Positions 10,993 to 24,439 of a DNA stretch of 64,000 nucleotides are shown piece after piece (position 1 is the stretch's first letter; every line of letters starts with the position of its first letter). Where the stretch lies: positions 53,795,830 to 53,859,829 of the forward strand of contig NC_134454.1 in the NCBI RefSeq assembly GCF_030867145.1, in the 5' to 3' direction. The notes under the pieces were generated by a model. It saw nothing but the letters and a program-made list of their open reading frames with translations, was not told the origin of the DNA and did not search any database. This DNA is from Opisthocomus hoazin. Lineage: Eukaryota > Chordata > Aves > Opisthocomiformes > Opisthocomidae. The translations under genes and the position numbers were made by a program.

Positions 10993-13602
10993 TCACAGCC
11001 TTCTCTTCTTCAGGCTGAACAAGCCCAGTTCCCTCAACCTCTCCTCGTAGGGGAGATGCTCCAGTCCCCTCACCATCCTTGTAGCCCTCTGCTGGACTCT
11101 CTCCAGTAGCTCTTCATCTTTCTTGAACTGGGGAGCCCAGAACTGGACACAGTACTCCAGATGAGGCCTCACCAGGGCAGTGTAGAGGGGAAGGAGAACC
11201 TCCCTCGTCCTGCTGGCCACACTCTTCTTGATGCACCCCAGAATCCCATTGGCTTTCTTGGCACCCAGGGCACACTGCTGGCTCATGGTTAACCTGTCAT
11301 CCACGAGGACACCCAGGTCCCTCTCCGAAGAGCTGCTCTCCAGCAGGTCCACCCCAAGCCTGTACTGGTGCACGAGGTTGTTCCTCCCCAGGTGCAGGAC
11401 CCTGCACTTGCCCTTGTTGAACTTCATCAGGTTCCCCTCTGCCCAGCTTTCCAGCCTATCCAGGTCACGCTGAATGGCAGCACAGCCTTCTGGTGTATCT
11501 ACCACACCTCCCAGTTTGGTGTCATCAGCAAACTTGCTGAGGGTACATTCTAACTCTTCATCCAGGTCGTTGATGAAGAAGTTAAACAAGACTGGGCCCA
11601 GTACTGACCCCTGGGGGACACCACTTGTTACCAGCCTCCAACTAGACTCATCGCCGCTGATGACAACCCTCTGAGTTCTGCCATTCAGCCAGTTCTCTAT
11701 CCACTTCACCGACCACTCATCCAGCCCACACTTCCTCAGCTTCCCTAGGAGGATATCATGGGAGACTGTATCGAAAGCCTTGCTGAAGTCAAGGTAGACA
11801 ACATCCACGGCTCTCCCTTCGTCTACCCAGCCAGTCATGTCATCGTAGAAAGCTATCAGATTGGTCAGGCATGATTTCCCCTTGGTGAATCCATGCTGAC
11901 TACTGATAACCTTCTTTTCTTCCACTTGCTTGATGATGGCCTCCAGGATAAGCTGCTCCATCACCTTTCCCGGGATGGAGGTGAGGCTGACCGGCCTGTA
12001 GTTCCCTGGGTCCTCCTTCTTGCCCTTTTTGAAGATTGGAGTGACATTGGCCTTTCTCCAGTCCTCGGGCACCTCTCCTGTCCTCCAGGACCTCTCAAAG
12101 ATGATGGAGAGTGGCTCAGCAATGACATCCGCCAGCTCCCTCAGCACTCGTGGGTGCATTCCATCGCGGCCCATGGATTTGTGGACATCCAGATCGCTTA
12201 AGCGATCCCTCACACAGTCCTCCTCGACCAAGGGAAAGTCGTCCTCTCTGTAGGCTTCTTCTCTTACCTCCGGGGCCTGGGATTCCTGAGGGCCAGTCTT
12301 AGCACTGAAGACTGAAGCAAAGAAGGCATTCAGTAGCTCTGCCTTCTCTGCATCCTCCATCACCAGGACACCCGCCTCATTCAGCAGCGGCCCCACATTG
12401 TCCCTAGCCTTCCTTTTGCTGCTGACGTAGTTGAAGAAGCCCTTCTTGTTGTTTTTCACATCCCTTGCCAGCTTCAATTCCAGGTGAGCCTTGGCCTTCC
12501 TCGTCGCATCCCTGCATGCTCTCACCATGTTTCTGTACTCTTCCCAAGTGGCCTGCCCCTCTTTCCACATTCCATGGACCTTTCGCTTCTGCCTGATCTC
12601 CGCTAGAAGCTCCTTGTTTAACCATGCAGGTCTCCTGCCTCCTTTGCTCGATTTCTTTCTCAGGGGGATGCATTGCTCCTGTGCATGGAAGAAGTGTCGT
12701 TTAAAGAGCGACCAGCACTCATGGACCCCCCTGCCTTCGAGAGCCTTGGCCCACGGGATTCCTCCCAGTAGCTCCTTGAAGAGGGCAAAATCAGCCCTCC
12801 TGAGGTCCAGGGTTTTGATCCTGCTTATCGCCCTGCTTCCTCCACGCAGGATCCTGAACTCGACCATTTCATGGTCACTGCAGCCGAGTCTACCTCTGAC
12901 CTTCACATCCTCCACCAGTCCCTCCTTGTTTGTTAACACAAGGTCCAGCAGCACGCCTTTCCTTGTTGGTTCCTCCACCACTTGCATCAGAAAGTTATCA
13001 TTGATGCTCTGTAGGAACCTCCTGGATTGCGCCTGCCTAGCTGTATGGTCTTCCCAGCTGATGTCAGGGTGGTTGAAGTCCCCCATGAGAACCAGGGCCT
13101 GTGACTGTGAGGCTGCTTGCAGCTGCCTATAGAAGGCCTCATCAACCTCCTCCTCCTGGTCAGGTGGCCTGTAGTACACACCCACCGTAATGTCACCCTT
13201 ATGAGCCTGTCCCTTAATTCTAACCCACAAGCTTTCAACTCGTTCCTCATTTGCCCCCAGGCCAAGCTCAATGCATTCTACTTGCTCCCTCACATACAGA
13301 GCAACTCCCCCACCTCTCCTTGTTGGCCTGTCTTTCCTAAGGAGTCTGTAGCCATCCATGACAGCATGCCAGTCATGCGAGTTGTCCCACCACGTTTCTG
13401 TGATGGCGACCAAGTCGTAGCCGTCCTGCTGTATAATGGCTTCCAGCTCCTCCTGTTTATTGCCTATGCTACGTGCATTGGTGTAAACACACTTGAGCTG
13501 GGCTGTCAGTCTCACCCCTGGCCTTGGCACTCCAAGCCTAGGCTCATCCCTAGTGAGCTGGGCAATATCCCCTTCCCCCTTTGAACCTAGTTTAAAGCCC
13601 TC
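10993..13602 (-). CDS. CR1 ORF2: endonuclease-reverse transcriptase, C-terminally truncated
   Basis: The frame is open from 13602 to a TGA at 10993-10995. Counting from a GTG at 13530 (residue 1) gives 845 residues. An APE-type endonuclease occupies about 14-235, with YTNARS (16-21), ETWW (45-48), [10 protein letters not shown] (150-159) and SDHEMV (218-223). The reverse transcriptase lies at about 490-800, with YLDFSKAFD (579-587), [13 protein letters not shown] (637-649) and the catalytic FADD (667-670). There is no ATG before the endonuclease domain; the first in-frame Met is near residue 58, so initiation must depend on the upstream ORF or an alternative mechanism. The stop after KKRRL is premature for CR1: the sister copy at the left edge has CGA there. 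A one-base deletion near 10841-10850 would also break the tail. Position 455 has Arg where the SMGPD motif usually has Pro. Confidence 0.88.
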   Translation of the reverse strand, partial: EGFKLGSKGEGDIAQLTRDEPRLGVPRPGVRLTAQLKCVYTNARSIGNKQEELEAIIQQDGYDLVAITETWWDNSHDWHAVMDGYRLLRKDRPTRRGGGVALYVREQVECIELGLGANEERVESLWVRIKGQAHKGDITVGVYYRPPDQEEEVDEAFYRQLQAASQSQALVLMGDFNHPDISWEDHTARQAQSRRFLQSINDNFLMQVVEEPTRKGVLLDLVLTNKEGLVEDVKVRGRLGCSDHEMVEFRILRGGSRAISRIKTLDLRRADFALFKELLGGIPWAKALEGRGVHECWSLFKRHFFHAQEQCIPLRKKSSKGGRRPAWLNKELLAEIRQKRKVHGMWKEGQATWEEYRNMVRACRDATRKAKAHLELKLARDVKNNKKGFFNYVSSKRKARDNVGPLLNEAGVLVMEDAEKAELLNAFFASVFSAKTGPQESQAPEVREEAYREDDFPLVEEDCVRDRLSDLDVHKSMGRDGMHPRVLRELADVIAEPLSIIFERSWRTGEVPEDWRKANVTPIFKKGKKEDPGNYRPVSLTSIPGKVMEQLILEAIIKQVEEKKVISSQHGFTKGKSCLTNLIAFYDDMTGWVDEGRAVDVVYLDFSKAFDTVSHDILLGKLRKCGLDEWSVKWIENWLNGRTQRVVISGDESSWRLVTSGVPQGSVLGPVLFNFFINDLDEELECTLSKFADDTKLGGVVDTPEGCAAIQRDLDRLESWAEGNLMKFNKGKCRVLHLGRNNLVHQYRLGVDLLESSSSERDLGVLVDDRLTMSQQCALGAKKANGILGCIKKSVASRTREVLLPLYTALVRPHLEYCVQFWAPQFKKDEELLERVQQRATRMVRGLEHLPYEERLRELGLFSLKKRRL

Positions 13603-13765
13603 TCAATGAGCCCCGCCAGCTCGTGGCCAAGAATTCTTTTCCCCCTTTGAGATAGCTGAGTTCCACTTGCCCTCCAAAAAGTCCAAAACCCACCCTGAGT
13701 ACCTGCAGACCGGCCAGCCTTGCATCCGTCCCAGGTAAAATCAAGGAGTGAGACCTCCTGGAGCC
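13587..13765 (-). pseudogene. CR1 upstream ORF, 3' tail
   Basis: In another frame on the - strand, the sequence ends [18 protein letters not shown] with a stop at 13587-13589. It overlaps the open ORF2 frame by about 16 bases. This looks like the end of the open frame that precedes ORF2 in CR1. The rest of it is missing because the element is truncated near 13765. Confidence 0.4.
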
Positions 13766-13769
13766 CATG

Positions 13770-14445
13770 TCTGTGCACAGCAGGGAGACAACAGTGATAG
13801 GGAGCAGCTGGCAAGGATTTACCAGGGGTAAATGATGCCTGACCCACCTGACTGCCTTGTGCTACAAAATCGTGGGGATGAGACAAGAGCTGTGGATGCC
13901 ACCGAGTTTTGCTATAGCCAGGCTTTCAGCACTGTCTCCCCATATATTCTTGTACTGGGAGGCTAGGACATTACAGTCTGGGAGGGAGGACGTGCTGGCA
14001 GGTGAGGACCTGGTTGGGTGGTGAGCTCACAGGGGTGGTGGTTGATGCCTGGAGGCTGATGTGAGCAGGACACGGCCTCAAGAACCAGAGGAGGGCTGGG
14101 ACTGTCCCTTCTGCTCAGTGCCTGCCAGACCCGACCTAGGTACTTCCTCCTGTTTGGGTCCCCAACCCAGGAATGACACTGACAATATGGAGGGAAGCGA
14201 AGGAAGGCTGCTAGGATGATGGGGCTGGAGATCTTGCCCTGTGAGGAGAGACTGTGGGACCAGGCCTGGTGCAATGGTGGAGCCAAGGCACAGGGAGGTT
14301 GGTCAGTCTCCTGCCTAGAGCGGGCTTCATGCTGCGACTGAGTGAAGCCCTGATAAAATCTGATCTCACTCCTGTCACTGCTCTGAGCAGGCAGTTGAAC
14401 ACATCTGAGGTTCCTTCCAACCTGAATTTCCAAAGATCCCATTAT
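13770..14445 (+). mobile_element. Old CR1 remnant in sense orientation, internally deleted
   Basis: On the + strand, sequence from about 13790 resembles the ORF2 segment around [13 protein letters not shown] (ggatttaccaggggtaaatg at about 13817). Near 13998-14060 it resembles the [16 protein letters not shown] segment, and near 14200-14250 the [18 protein letters not shown] segment. Its end near 14410-14440 (ggttccttccaacctgaatt) is the sense-strand CR1 3' terminus. Several internal segments are missing and no frame is intact. It is older than, and inverted relative to, the adjoining copy. Confidence 0.65.
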
Positions 14446-17400
14446 TTTAACAGGTTGTCTGCAGCTTCCGTGTTCTGAGAAATGCCCCTTCCCACGGTTA
14501 GTATTATAACTACCATTTTAGTGCAAAAGTCCCTATCAAAAGACTGCAGTCTTTCCCACAAGAGCAGAAGTACCCAGTCCGGCAAATAAGAGTTCCCTAC
14601 TTTTTCACCATTCTTCCATACATCCTCTGTTATCATCTTCAGTTTCAAATGATGAATCAGCAGTTAGAAAAGTGTGAGAAGAAACTCAAACATCCACGTT
14701 CATCTTGGAACTGGCAAAGGATCTGGTTGGTGCTTGGATCGAAAGGAGCACAGGCACAGCTCAGCCAAAGCAAATAGCAGTGCTAAAGGCATGATCCTAT
14801 GTTCAAGGGGGCCAGGCATAATAATTTCAAGGCTGGTCCAGCAGACTGAGCTGCTCATTTTGGGAAAAGCTAGACTGCATGCTGTGTGTTTAGGACTGGG
14901 CTATCATTGCAACCACAGCTGGGACAGATTTTGAGACTGGGCTTACACTGCAGGTGTGCTGTGCACTACAGTTCCTCAGGAGTTATGAGCCTCAGACCAC
15001 TCTGGAGATCCTGCTAGCTGGAGCAGGGTGGAAGTCTACCCAGCAGAAGCACCATGGGAGGAAACTGTCTCTACTGATTGACGTGGGCACAGCCAGTACA
15101 TTTCTAAAGGGGATTTCAACTCTGTTCTGTCCATTATCTGCTTTCTCAGCCCCTTTCCCACCTCTTCTCCTTCAAGCATCCAGTTAATGGATGTATAAAT
15201 AAGAGGAATAAGCTGTGAAACCGTTTGTTACGGAGTGATAACCCTTGCTACCTGTCGACAGAAGGGCATTGCTGCCTTGAACCTGGAAGTTATAAACTGC
15301 AAAGCCAGAGCCCTGAGCAGCTCTTCTGTCTACAACCGGTGTTTGAGCTGCCTGAATCCAAAATGGTGGATTTGTGCATATCCAGAAAATGGAAAACCTT
15401 TGGGACCATTTGTAATTTTTCCTTGCAGGATTATTTAGACACATCCTTGGGAGAACTGTTTATTTAAAACTGACTAGTTAATCTCCGCTTTTATTCAGTC
15501 ATCATTGTCATGGAGACACACTGCTGGTCAAACAAAATGCCTTTATGTCCACTCTGCTTCTATGTTTGTTTATTATGTTATCAGCTGTAACTATCTGTCC
15601 TTCTGGCTGTTAAACAAATAAAAGGAGGGCCTGCTTATGTGCCTTCGTCCCCTGAACAAACCGGAAGGATAAAACAGATGGAAAATCCATCGCCCATCTG
15701 CAGCCGCAGCACTATGCCTCTGAGGGCAGCAGCCTATGACAGACTCGGTGCAGTCTCTGAATGCATGATCTGAAAGTATGCCCTTTTCATGCTTACAAGC
15801 CTGATCTGCTTTCATCTAGCCTCTTAGGGCTTTAGTAAACAACTAACTTAGAAAAAAATAGTGAAATACTTTTTCTTCCAGCACGTAGAAGTCATTTACT
15901 TGGTAAAGTTTTAAGAAAATATGTACTACCTATGAACAAAAGCTAAGATGAATAAATACACCACGCACATAGACAGTGCTGAGCTGCCACTGTTATTTTA
16001 CAGTTCATAAATCTATTTCTTGACCACAGGACCAGCAGTAATGAAAGGTCCCCCACTCTGCCCTTTACTGCAGCCTCTCAAGTGCTGACAGTATACAGTC
16101 ATAGAGACTGAGGCCAAAAATCCCCTTGCTACTCTACACTGTGCTTCCTTCAGGGAGTCATATGTGCTATTAAGAGCCCAGAATTACAGAGGCTCTGTAG
16201 CCATGTTTTGGAAGCATTCATATCTCTGTTACTGTTCCCTTCACAAAAAGTCAAGCAAATAATATACATGTGAGTTTTGACAGAAATGTTTAAATTCGGA
16301 AACCTGTAGAAAGCAAGCAGTAGTAATAGCTGGGATGCCTAACTACAGCTTTAGTACTGCATGAATACAAAGGAAAACAAAAAAGATAAACAATTTATCA
16401 TTGATCATTAACAGGAATCAGTCTGATTTCAAACATGCTGATACATGGAAAGAATATATCTATAACTGTATTTCACTTCATCCATAAACTAAGAGACCTT
16501 GTTCATCTGATTTACAAGATGTCTGTAGATAGGTTTAGACTAGAAATCAGAAGAAAAATCCTTTCCATTACAGAAATGAGGGTCTGGAATGGCTGCTGCC
16601 TCACAAGAGTCAGGACAGAAATCCTAGTTGGCTTTAAGATGGAAATTGATACTACATGGATTTATGGGTCTTTGTGAGGTGATATTAAATGGCTGGTCTC
16701 AGTGACTGAGGAGGTCCTTCCTGCTGCTATGTTACCATAAATATAATAAATCTATAAATCTTCAAATTATTATAAAATTCAGTCTGGGATGACATTAACT
16801 GTAGCTATATTAGGAAGAAGCTTGCTGTTTCCAGTATGAAATAAGTACAAAGCTACCCTAGGATGTAAAAGACAATGGGAAGTATCTGTCTTCAAGCACT
16901 TAGATGAGATTTTTCCTTGACTGTGCAGTATGACAGTGCTCCTAACTTCATGAGTTAATCCCTCTCTCTGTTTCTTAATAATGACATGAATTGTGTTACT
17001 TCAAACACAGTGCAATAACTGAAATGTTCTTTGGTGGGAGCAATGATTGAAAGGGTCATAACTTTCACTTATCAAGTTCTACTGGCTTAAACACTTATCA
17101 ATATATGCCTAAGCCAGCCCTGCAAGAACACAGCAGAGTCAGCTCTGCTTTTCAAAGTAATTCAGTAGGTAAGAAGCTTAAAAACAGCAGTAGGGAACAG
17201 GTTGGTTCATATGGGCTCTAATGCAAGAAGGGCAGCCGTTTATTTGGTAAAATATCAATATTCACCCCTATTTTGTGCCTTTGCTGCAAGTGTCCTGGAG
17301 CACTTCTGCCTACAAGTCTCAGTACAGCTGGCACTAAGGAAAGGAGCAGATTCTGGAGCTGCCTGTCTTGAAGTCAAGCTCTTTGACAGATGTAAGCAAT

Positions 17401-20400
17401 ACTATTACAAATGGGAAGGAGAGAGGAGTAAGTCGTTGGTATTAATTAGTCCTGGCTCCATTGAAATGCCCACCGCCTGAGCACCAGTAAACACTGTCAC
17501 GAGCTGATTTTATGCTGGCACCAAACACTTTTATTACCTTATAGCTTCTCTCATGTATCATATTTGTTGCTGCAGCAGAAAGATTCTCAGTAAAACTCTT
17601 AATTCAAGGATTTTATGTTGTGCAGAAATAAATGAGGCATTCTACTGAAGTAAACACAAATTGAGCTATATAATGTTTACTTGTGCTGTGAAATGCTTAC
17701 CCTTTTATTGTAGGGTGAATGGTTCGAAAGTATGAGCCAATGCCAACTTCTTGTAACTCCAAAGAGTACATGAAAGATCACCTGACTCTTTTTTTCCTTC
17801 AACAGAAAGGTTCTTTTACTTTTGCTGTTTTTTATTCTTTTGTATGCAGGCTGTGCTATGTGGGATGCTGAAATACTTGTGTAATTTATGAATGCTTAGG
17901 GTTCATATTATGCAGCACGTCTCTTCTTCTGCTTTCTACCGAGTTTCTCTGGATACAATGAGTGATCATTCTATGGAATAGTCAATGTGTACCATCCTAG
18001 TAGCAGCAGCAGCCACTCTCATTTCCATATAGTTACAGACAGTAAAAGGCAAAGTGCTTTCTCATTATTTCTTTATACTGAATAAGAGCTGCAAAGTCAT
18101 GACTCAGTAAAACACATTGGTTTGTTAAGGAAGACAAAGATCCAAAAGGAAAGAACTGTACCTATATTTTGAATTCTTGAATATACGTGCATCCTTTAGT
18201 GCTCAGTGAGTCTTCAGGATGATTAATTAGAAATACAAGGCCTCATTTTCAAGTAGTGGGACCCAGCTCAGCTCCGTTAAGCACTGATCTGTGAGGCAAG
18301 GTGGCCTGTCAGTCTAGTATACACAACACTGAGGGAAAATTCAGTATAGCCATGAAAATGATCGCTTTTTATGAGCTGATATAAGACAGGACTAACCTTC
18401 CCCATTATTAAGAACTGAAACTAAAATTTAATCATACTTCTCAAATAGCTAAATAAAAAACATACCAAAAATGGCGTTACTGCTAAGTAGAAGAATGGTA
18501 TGGAAACACACATGACATATTCAGTAGTTCTAGGGATATTCTCTAGCGCAGAAAGCAGCCCCTACTCTTTCAAGCACTGTCTTTCAAACATAAAATCAGC
18601 CAGTTGCTCAAATATCTACCTACACATCTATGGAAGTGAGATGGGGAAGAACAAAGAAGCAGATTTATCCATTGTCTCAAGAGAGAAAGAAGGGAATTAC
18701 ATAAAGGAAAAATTCTGTTCCCTTTCTTCAAAGACACTTGGCTGATTTTTCCAGAAAAACACACCCAACTTATTTATTTGGTCCTTCTTCATTGTGCTAT
18801 TCATTGTACTAGTCACAAATCTTATAAAAGCAGTCTTAAAGAAACAACTCGTAGTGTTGTGGCTGCAGAGATGTATAATTCGGGTCCACAGAAAGTGAGA
18901 GTTGCATTACAGCCTTCTCTTATAGAACCTCTAGTGGGAAAGAAGGCATTTACTTTGCATGTGAAAGAGGTGAAGAACTTTTTCTCTTCTCCCTTCCCTT
19001 CTTGTCCTCAAGTTACTGAAAACCCAGATTCTTGATCTAAAGTTCACCCAACCGCAGATTGTTGTAATTAGGCCCTTGAAATGGCTTAGGAAGCAGGCAT
19101 ATGATTTGAAAACAGATCTTGACATAGCTTTTGAGTCCAAGGGAACAATGATTACGAAACAACAACTTATTAGCTGAAGGAACTAGCTGAAAGAACAACT
19201 AATTGTGGAGGCCACTCCATTGTAATGGGCAGGTTGACCTCAGTTTTGTCTCCCTACACTGTCCTGGAACTCTCTTGCTGAGGTAAAGTTAAACTTTCAC
19301 GTTCTTAAGTGAAAATCTTATAAGCCCTTTAACAAAATACTTTCGTGGCAGGAGTCACAGGGCTAGCAGAGTAAGCTGTTTCACATCCTCCACATTGAAA
19401 CCATCTCTGTGTATGTCTCAGAGTCTCAGATGGCAGTCTGTTAAGAAGAAAGCTATTAAAAATCTTTCTTTTTTTGGAGGTGAAAGCAAGCACCCAGTGG
19501 AAATTGGACAGTGAGAACAAAAAGAATTGTTGCTAAATGAAACATATAATTTCAGAAGTTTAAATCAGAAAATAGTAAAAAAAAACAGGCCCAAAAGCAC
19601 TAATTAGACTTACATGTGCAAGCTTAGCTACATCCCCTGTGAAATTAGATATTTTGTTAGCAGACACACTTTCACTGTGAAAGTATATAATGCATTATCA
19701 CTCTTAAAAAACCTCAAGATTTTATTTAATCTAGTGCATCTGAACATGATTTAAAGGAATGAATTATGAACAGAGTGGGTGGCTGCATGTGGGAAGTGAA
19801 CGCAAGTATTTGGCGGTGAGGAGGTAAAGAATACTTGTAGATGTTGCTATTTTTGTTTAAGGCACATGAACTGAGGTTATTGTTAGTGTTAATACAATCT
19901 TCAACTAATCAGTTGCTTAATCTTTAACTGTTGCAGGTTATTATAAGAGGTACCCGCTCAATCTCAAAACTAATTCAATTAACTTGCCTAGAAAGTGAAG
20001 TACAAGTTGGCTTTTCTGATTAACTCCTTCACTGTACAGAGCTGTTTCACAATACAAGCATTCCTTATGAATCTTCTCCCTAGAGAAATATATTGGTCCC
20101 TAACAGTAATAAACCAGAGGTTTAATACACGCAAAATCTTGTATTTCTACTGCAAAAAAATTATAGCCATGTATAACCTCCAGTTTCGTTTTGTGATGAA
20201 AACCATCCTCAGTTACCCACTTGTTTTGTAGTTTGCCTGTCGCAATGTAGCCTGGCTTTTTCAGTTCAAACTTGACTGTTCAGCTCTGCAGTGAATGATG
20301 CAAATTAGGCTCCCTGTGCAGGTCAGCCTTTGTTATAAGTTGCTAGTTTTTTAAAAATCAATTTTGCAGTTACACAGCCAAGGTAAAATCAGGAGGTCTA

Positions 20401-23400
20401 ACAGTAATAATTTCAAAATCACTACCCTTTATTTCAGTTCAGCGAGCTCCAGCATGCTTCAAGATTCCCAAATGTACATAGGATTTCACTTTTGCAACAA
20501 CAGAGCATACTTTGAGGTCAGTGTCTGGGGAGGATCACCACTGATACCAAGTGACCCACAGAGGTAGCTGAGAGGTTCATGAAACTCTCGGTCAGAAACT
20601 TGCTTGGATAATTTACATTTCTGCATGATTCCTCTGGTGTGATGCAACAGATCTGACATCACACAAGCATGTAGTTCCTGTTTAAAGCACTTTAGTGTTT
20701 GCTAGCACATGGCTCTGGAATAGCCCAAACACATCTAACTTTAGTCTTAGTGTCCTCTAGCACACTGGCTGTGCTGTGCAAACACCCCTGAAACAGGCTA
20801 CGTGTTGCCTAGAAATCCAGAATTTACCACACATTTCTTTATCCCAGACCACCAACTAGCTGATCAGTAGCTACTTGGGATTCTCCATAGATACTGGCAA
20901 TCCACTTCTGCATGTGAAGATGGCCCCCCTTCTTGTGAACCACTGCTGCAATACTGAAGTTGAATTATATTATAGTTTCAAAATCTCTCCAACTTCATCC
21001 TGCAGTCCACCTACCCAGAGCCTCCAGTGAAGAATGACACACATACATGACCCCTGATTTAGCAGCCTTGGGAGGCTCCTTGGGAGCTACAAGAACAGCT
21101 ATGAGCAATTTGTATCACTTTCCTGCTTTTTAGCAGGTAGTGTTTTACCTAAACCTCTCGAAAAAAGACAGTTAAAAAGCAAAAAGCAGAGTAAAGCATT
21201 TTCTCTAACATCCATTTTGAGAACAAAACTAGAAATTAATGCTGATACTGTGGGAGTTACAGAAGTTCTCCTGGGAATGCGTGGGAGTTTCTTTTCTCAT
21301 CCCTCAGCCCAGCAGGTCTTTCTGCCAACATTTGCTGTGAGAGATGTAAGGTAGGGACACATCAAAATCAGTGTGGCTGTAGAGCCGAAGAGTAGAAGTC
21401 CTCTTTCTCAAATGACACAGCCATAGCAGAAAGAGGGCTTTTGGATGGTACTTGCCTGTTATTCCAAACATCCATTTCTCTCGCACTGGCAAGGCAGTAG
21501 GGTAAAACTGCTCTTCCCCCAGGCGGTGGAGCACTCACTGAGGATCTGTTGTAGGTGCCGTGGCTGTTTTTCTGCAACAGTGACTGTGTGGAGGACTGAG
21601 AAACAGGAGCCCATTTGATTTGCATAAATTAACTGCCTTTTGCAAAGGCTTGAGATTTCTTTCTCTCTGCTGTAATACAGCAGTTTAACACTTCAAGTGT
21701 GTGAATAAGTGTGACTCAAAGGAGACAACCTACTTTGCCATGCTCTGTCTTTCTGTCACAGTGTACTATTTAAAGCGTTGTACTTGCATATCAAAAGGGC
21801 CTATGAGTCACGACAGTACTTCTGAATCACAAAAACAATCTTGCTTGTGCCATGGATGAAAAATAGCTTAGCTGTGAATGCTAGCAGGTGGCAGATAATT
21901 AGATGCATATGCGTATATAAGTAGATGTCCAAAACTGCACTTTTACACTCCCGAGCAGAAGCCTGCTGCTTACTAGTTGCAACTGGCATGGGGAACAGTT
22001 GTAAATGTTGGTAACACCTGGTCTAAACACAGGTGGCACATCCTGAATCATCCAGTTGAAGAAGGGGCATGAGACACCACTTAAGAGGCTGATCACACTG
22101 TACTGCTTCTGCACACAGACTATTCAGGTTGAGACAGCTGTGGCCTGGAAAGGGGCAAGTGAAGATCCTGACTGAAGGAAATATCCTGGAAGTGGGGGAA
22201 GATCCTGGAGATCAGAGAGCTGAGTGGAAATGAGTGCCACGGGATGTCCAGCATCCTTAGTAACTCCCAGGAGAGGTAACTGCCAGCAGTGGCACAGCAG
22301 GAGCCTACATGACTTCCTGCCCCACCATACTGGACCAGCAGTGACTTCTCTGCTGGGGACGTAGGTCAAGAACTTGGGAGCCTAAAGCCGAGGGAAGCGA
22401 GGGAGTGAGTGTGTGAAGAAGTCGTAATGCCATTGGCTCTTAAACAAAACCCAGCACCCAGATCCTTGATGGGTTGTCATTCAATCTGTCTCATCTGTGA
22501 CAGCTTGACGAGTTGCTTCATCTGTTTTTTAACTAATTCTGAAAGCATTTCAGAGCTGACATTTACTAATGTGTGCCAATTGACGCATGTAGACCTTTTG
22601 GAGTAGAGATCCCACTGCTCTTTTCCACAAGCACTGAAAGAAGTGATAAAAAAAAAGCACAGAAAGCAATTACCCCAGTGTTTATGATTCTTTTTCTTTT
22701 TTTTGAAATAAGAATTTTCTGCTATGATGATGTGATAAAATTAAAAAAAAATAGCAAGCAATCCTGTTTTCAAAATATTGAAAATTCAGAAAAAACTTCA
22801 CACTGAATGTTTAGCAAATTCATTTTATCAGATAAAACACGAGACGGGGTACCATACACAGTCTGCTGTTGACCACCCCACCTACTCATATGAGAAAGCA
22901 GACAGATCTCTAGGCGTACTACAAATGTGGAAGTATACTGTGGTATTTCTCTACTAGAATTGTGCAGATAAAACTGTTTGGCTCTACACTGTTTTTACCA
23001 GCCATTTGGAAGAAAATACAAAACTGTCATTTGCAAAATTTGCAAAAAAATTTGGAGGTAGGGAAAATGGTAAATAATAGAGTCCAGCTTTATGATCTGG
23101 ACAGCTTGACCGCCTTGTGTCAAACAAATAGTACTTCAACAAAAAACAGATATAAGATGTATGCTTAGGAATAAAGAATGTAGGATATATTTACCTGGCA
23201 GCCATAAAAAACATTAAAGGCTGGGAAAACAAGCTATACATTGAAAGACAAAAAGAACAATCTATTTAGCTTGTCAAAGAGAGAGTGAAGGGATCTCTTT
23301 GATCTCAGTGAAAGTGCAGCTTTCAGAAGGGGTTTTTCTACTCAATCTAAAAATATTGAATGTCTGGAAATCCAAGGTACACAAATTCGTATTGTAAATA

Positions 23401-24439
23401 AAGTGCCTTCCTTCCTTGTTTGCCAGGAAAAATAATTATCAATAAAAATAATTTGGCATGTCTTAGCAAAGGCTATAAGGAATTCTCTATTACTGGAAAA
23501 TTATGTATCAAGATCTTCCTAGAGATATAACCAAACATACACAGCCTCAGGCATTGCTAATGGTGCATATTACACAGATGATCAGACTACAGGATCACAG
23601 TTGTCCTTTCCTCTGTATATAAATATAGCTGCGTGTATGGGTGGAGGGAACAACCATGGAACACCTCAGAGTTTAACAACCTCTAATATAGTATTTCAGC
23701 TTAAAAGCTGAAAGAAAAAGGAAATCTCATAATATCACTAAAGTAAAAAACTGAAAAGTATTTTTTTTTTCATAAATTTGCAAGTTTTACTTAATGTTTC
23801 ATGGAAGTCTGAAGAAAACATTGTACAAACCACAGCAATGCTTGAATGCTGCAAGACAACAAACACTTCTGAAAACAAACCTGAATCTGACAGTATTCGC
23901 AAGCAGCAGAAAGACTGCAGCATAAATAGGAGACACACAAAAACAGAACTGAAAAAAAGCTGTGAATTACAATGTTAGTCAATAAAATGAGATGAAGAAA
24001 TAAAGAATGACAAGCATGATGAAACAATGTTCTTGGACAACACTTGTATATAAAGGAGAACTGGTCCAATGCCTCTTAGCACTTATACATGGCCTCAACA
24101 ACATGTCTCCATGTCGCGATGTTCTGCTTTATGGTGGTATGTTGTATGTGTACGCCTTCACAACACTCCAGTTAGTACAGTTTCTCCAGAGCTTTTGCAG
24201 GCACATTTGCAGCAGAACAATTTTGCCTTGGTATTGGTTTTGGGAGAAGCCCTGTGATGCTTTTGTGAATTCTGACAGGATTCTCTTCTGGAGGTGTCAA
24301 CAACAGCATTCAGTGTGTGACTGTATTTCCCAGATGTCACCGTGAGATTTCAGAGAAGTAGCACTCTATAAAATTGTGAACACTGTTATTACCTTTGAAA
24401 AAAAAAGACTAGTATCTTCAGAAGCAAGCAGATACTTAG
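14446..24439. other. Intergenic, no gene seen
   Basis: About 10 kb of AT-rich unique sequence. No open frame longer than about 115 codons occurs, and none of those present has a recognisable domain or exon signals I can defend. One possible ancient repeat lies at 16525-16740. Confidence 0.5.
16525..16740 (+). repeat. Possible ancient CR1/L3-like 3' end
   Basis: The stretch ggtttagactagaaatcaga at 16531-16550, followed by a motif like gggtctggaatggctgcc, recalls the conserved 3' portion of old CR1/L3-type LINEs. Similarity is weak and the terminal repeat is not visible. Confidence 0.3.

Larger units (their letters stand above)
10645..13768 (-). mobile_element. Long, young CR1 retrotransposon copy
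   Basis: The 3' end is marked by two copies of the terminal repeat (tatcacagaatatcacagaa) at about 10645-10664, followed by ggggttggaagggacc. The body holds a 3' UTR, an ORF2 frame open for more than 850 codons, and a short piece of the upstream ORF. The 5' boundary lies near 13765, where sequence switches to a CR1 remnant in the opposite orientation. CR1 elements mobilise by target-primed reverse transcription with an ORF2-encoded endonuclease and reverse transcriptase. The intact frame and close match to 1-328 indicate recent activity of this subfamily. This copy is antisense to GDA. Confidence 0.9.

Noticed and set aside
11228..13584. Multiple + strand open frames opposite the CR1
   Set aside because: They are complements of the strongly coding CR1 ORF2 on the other strand.
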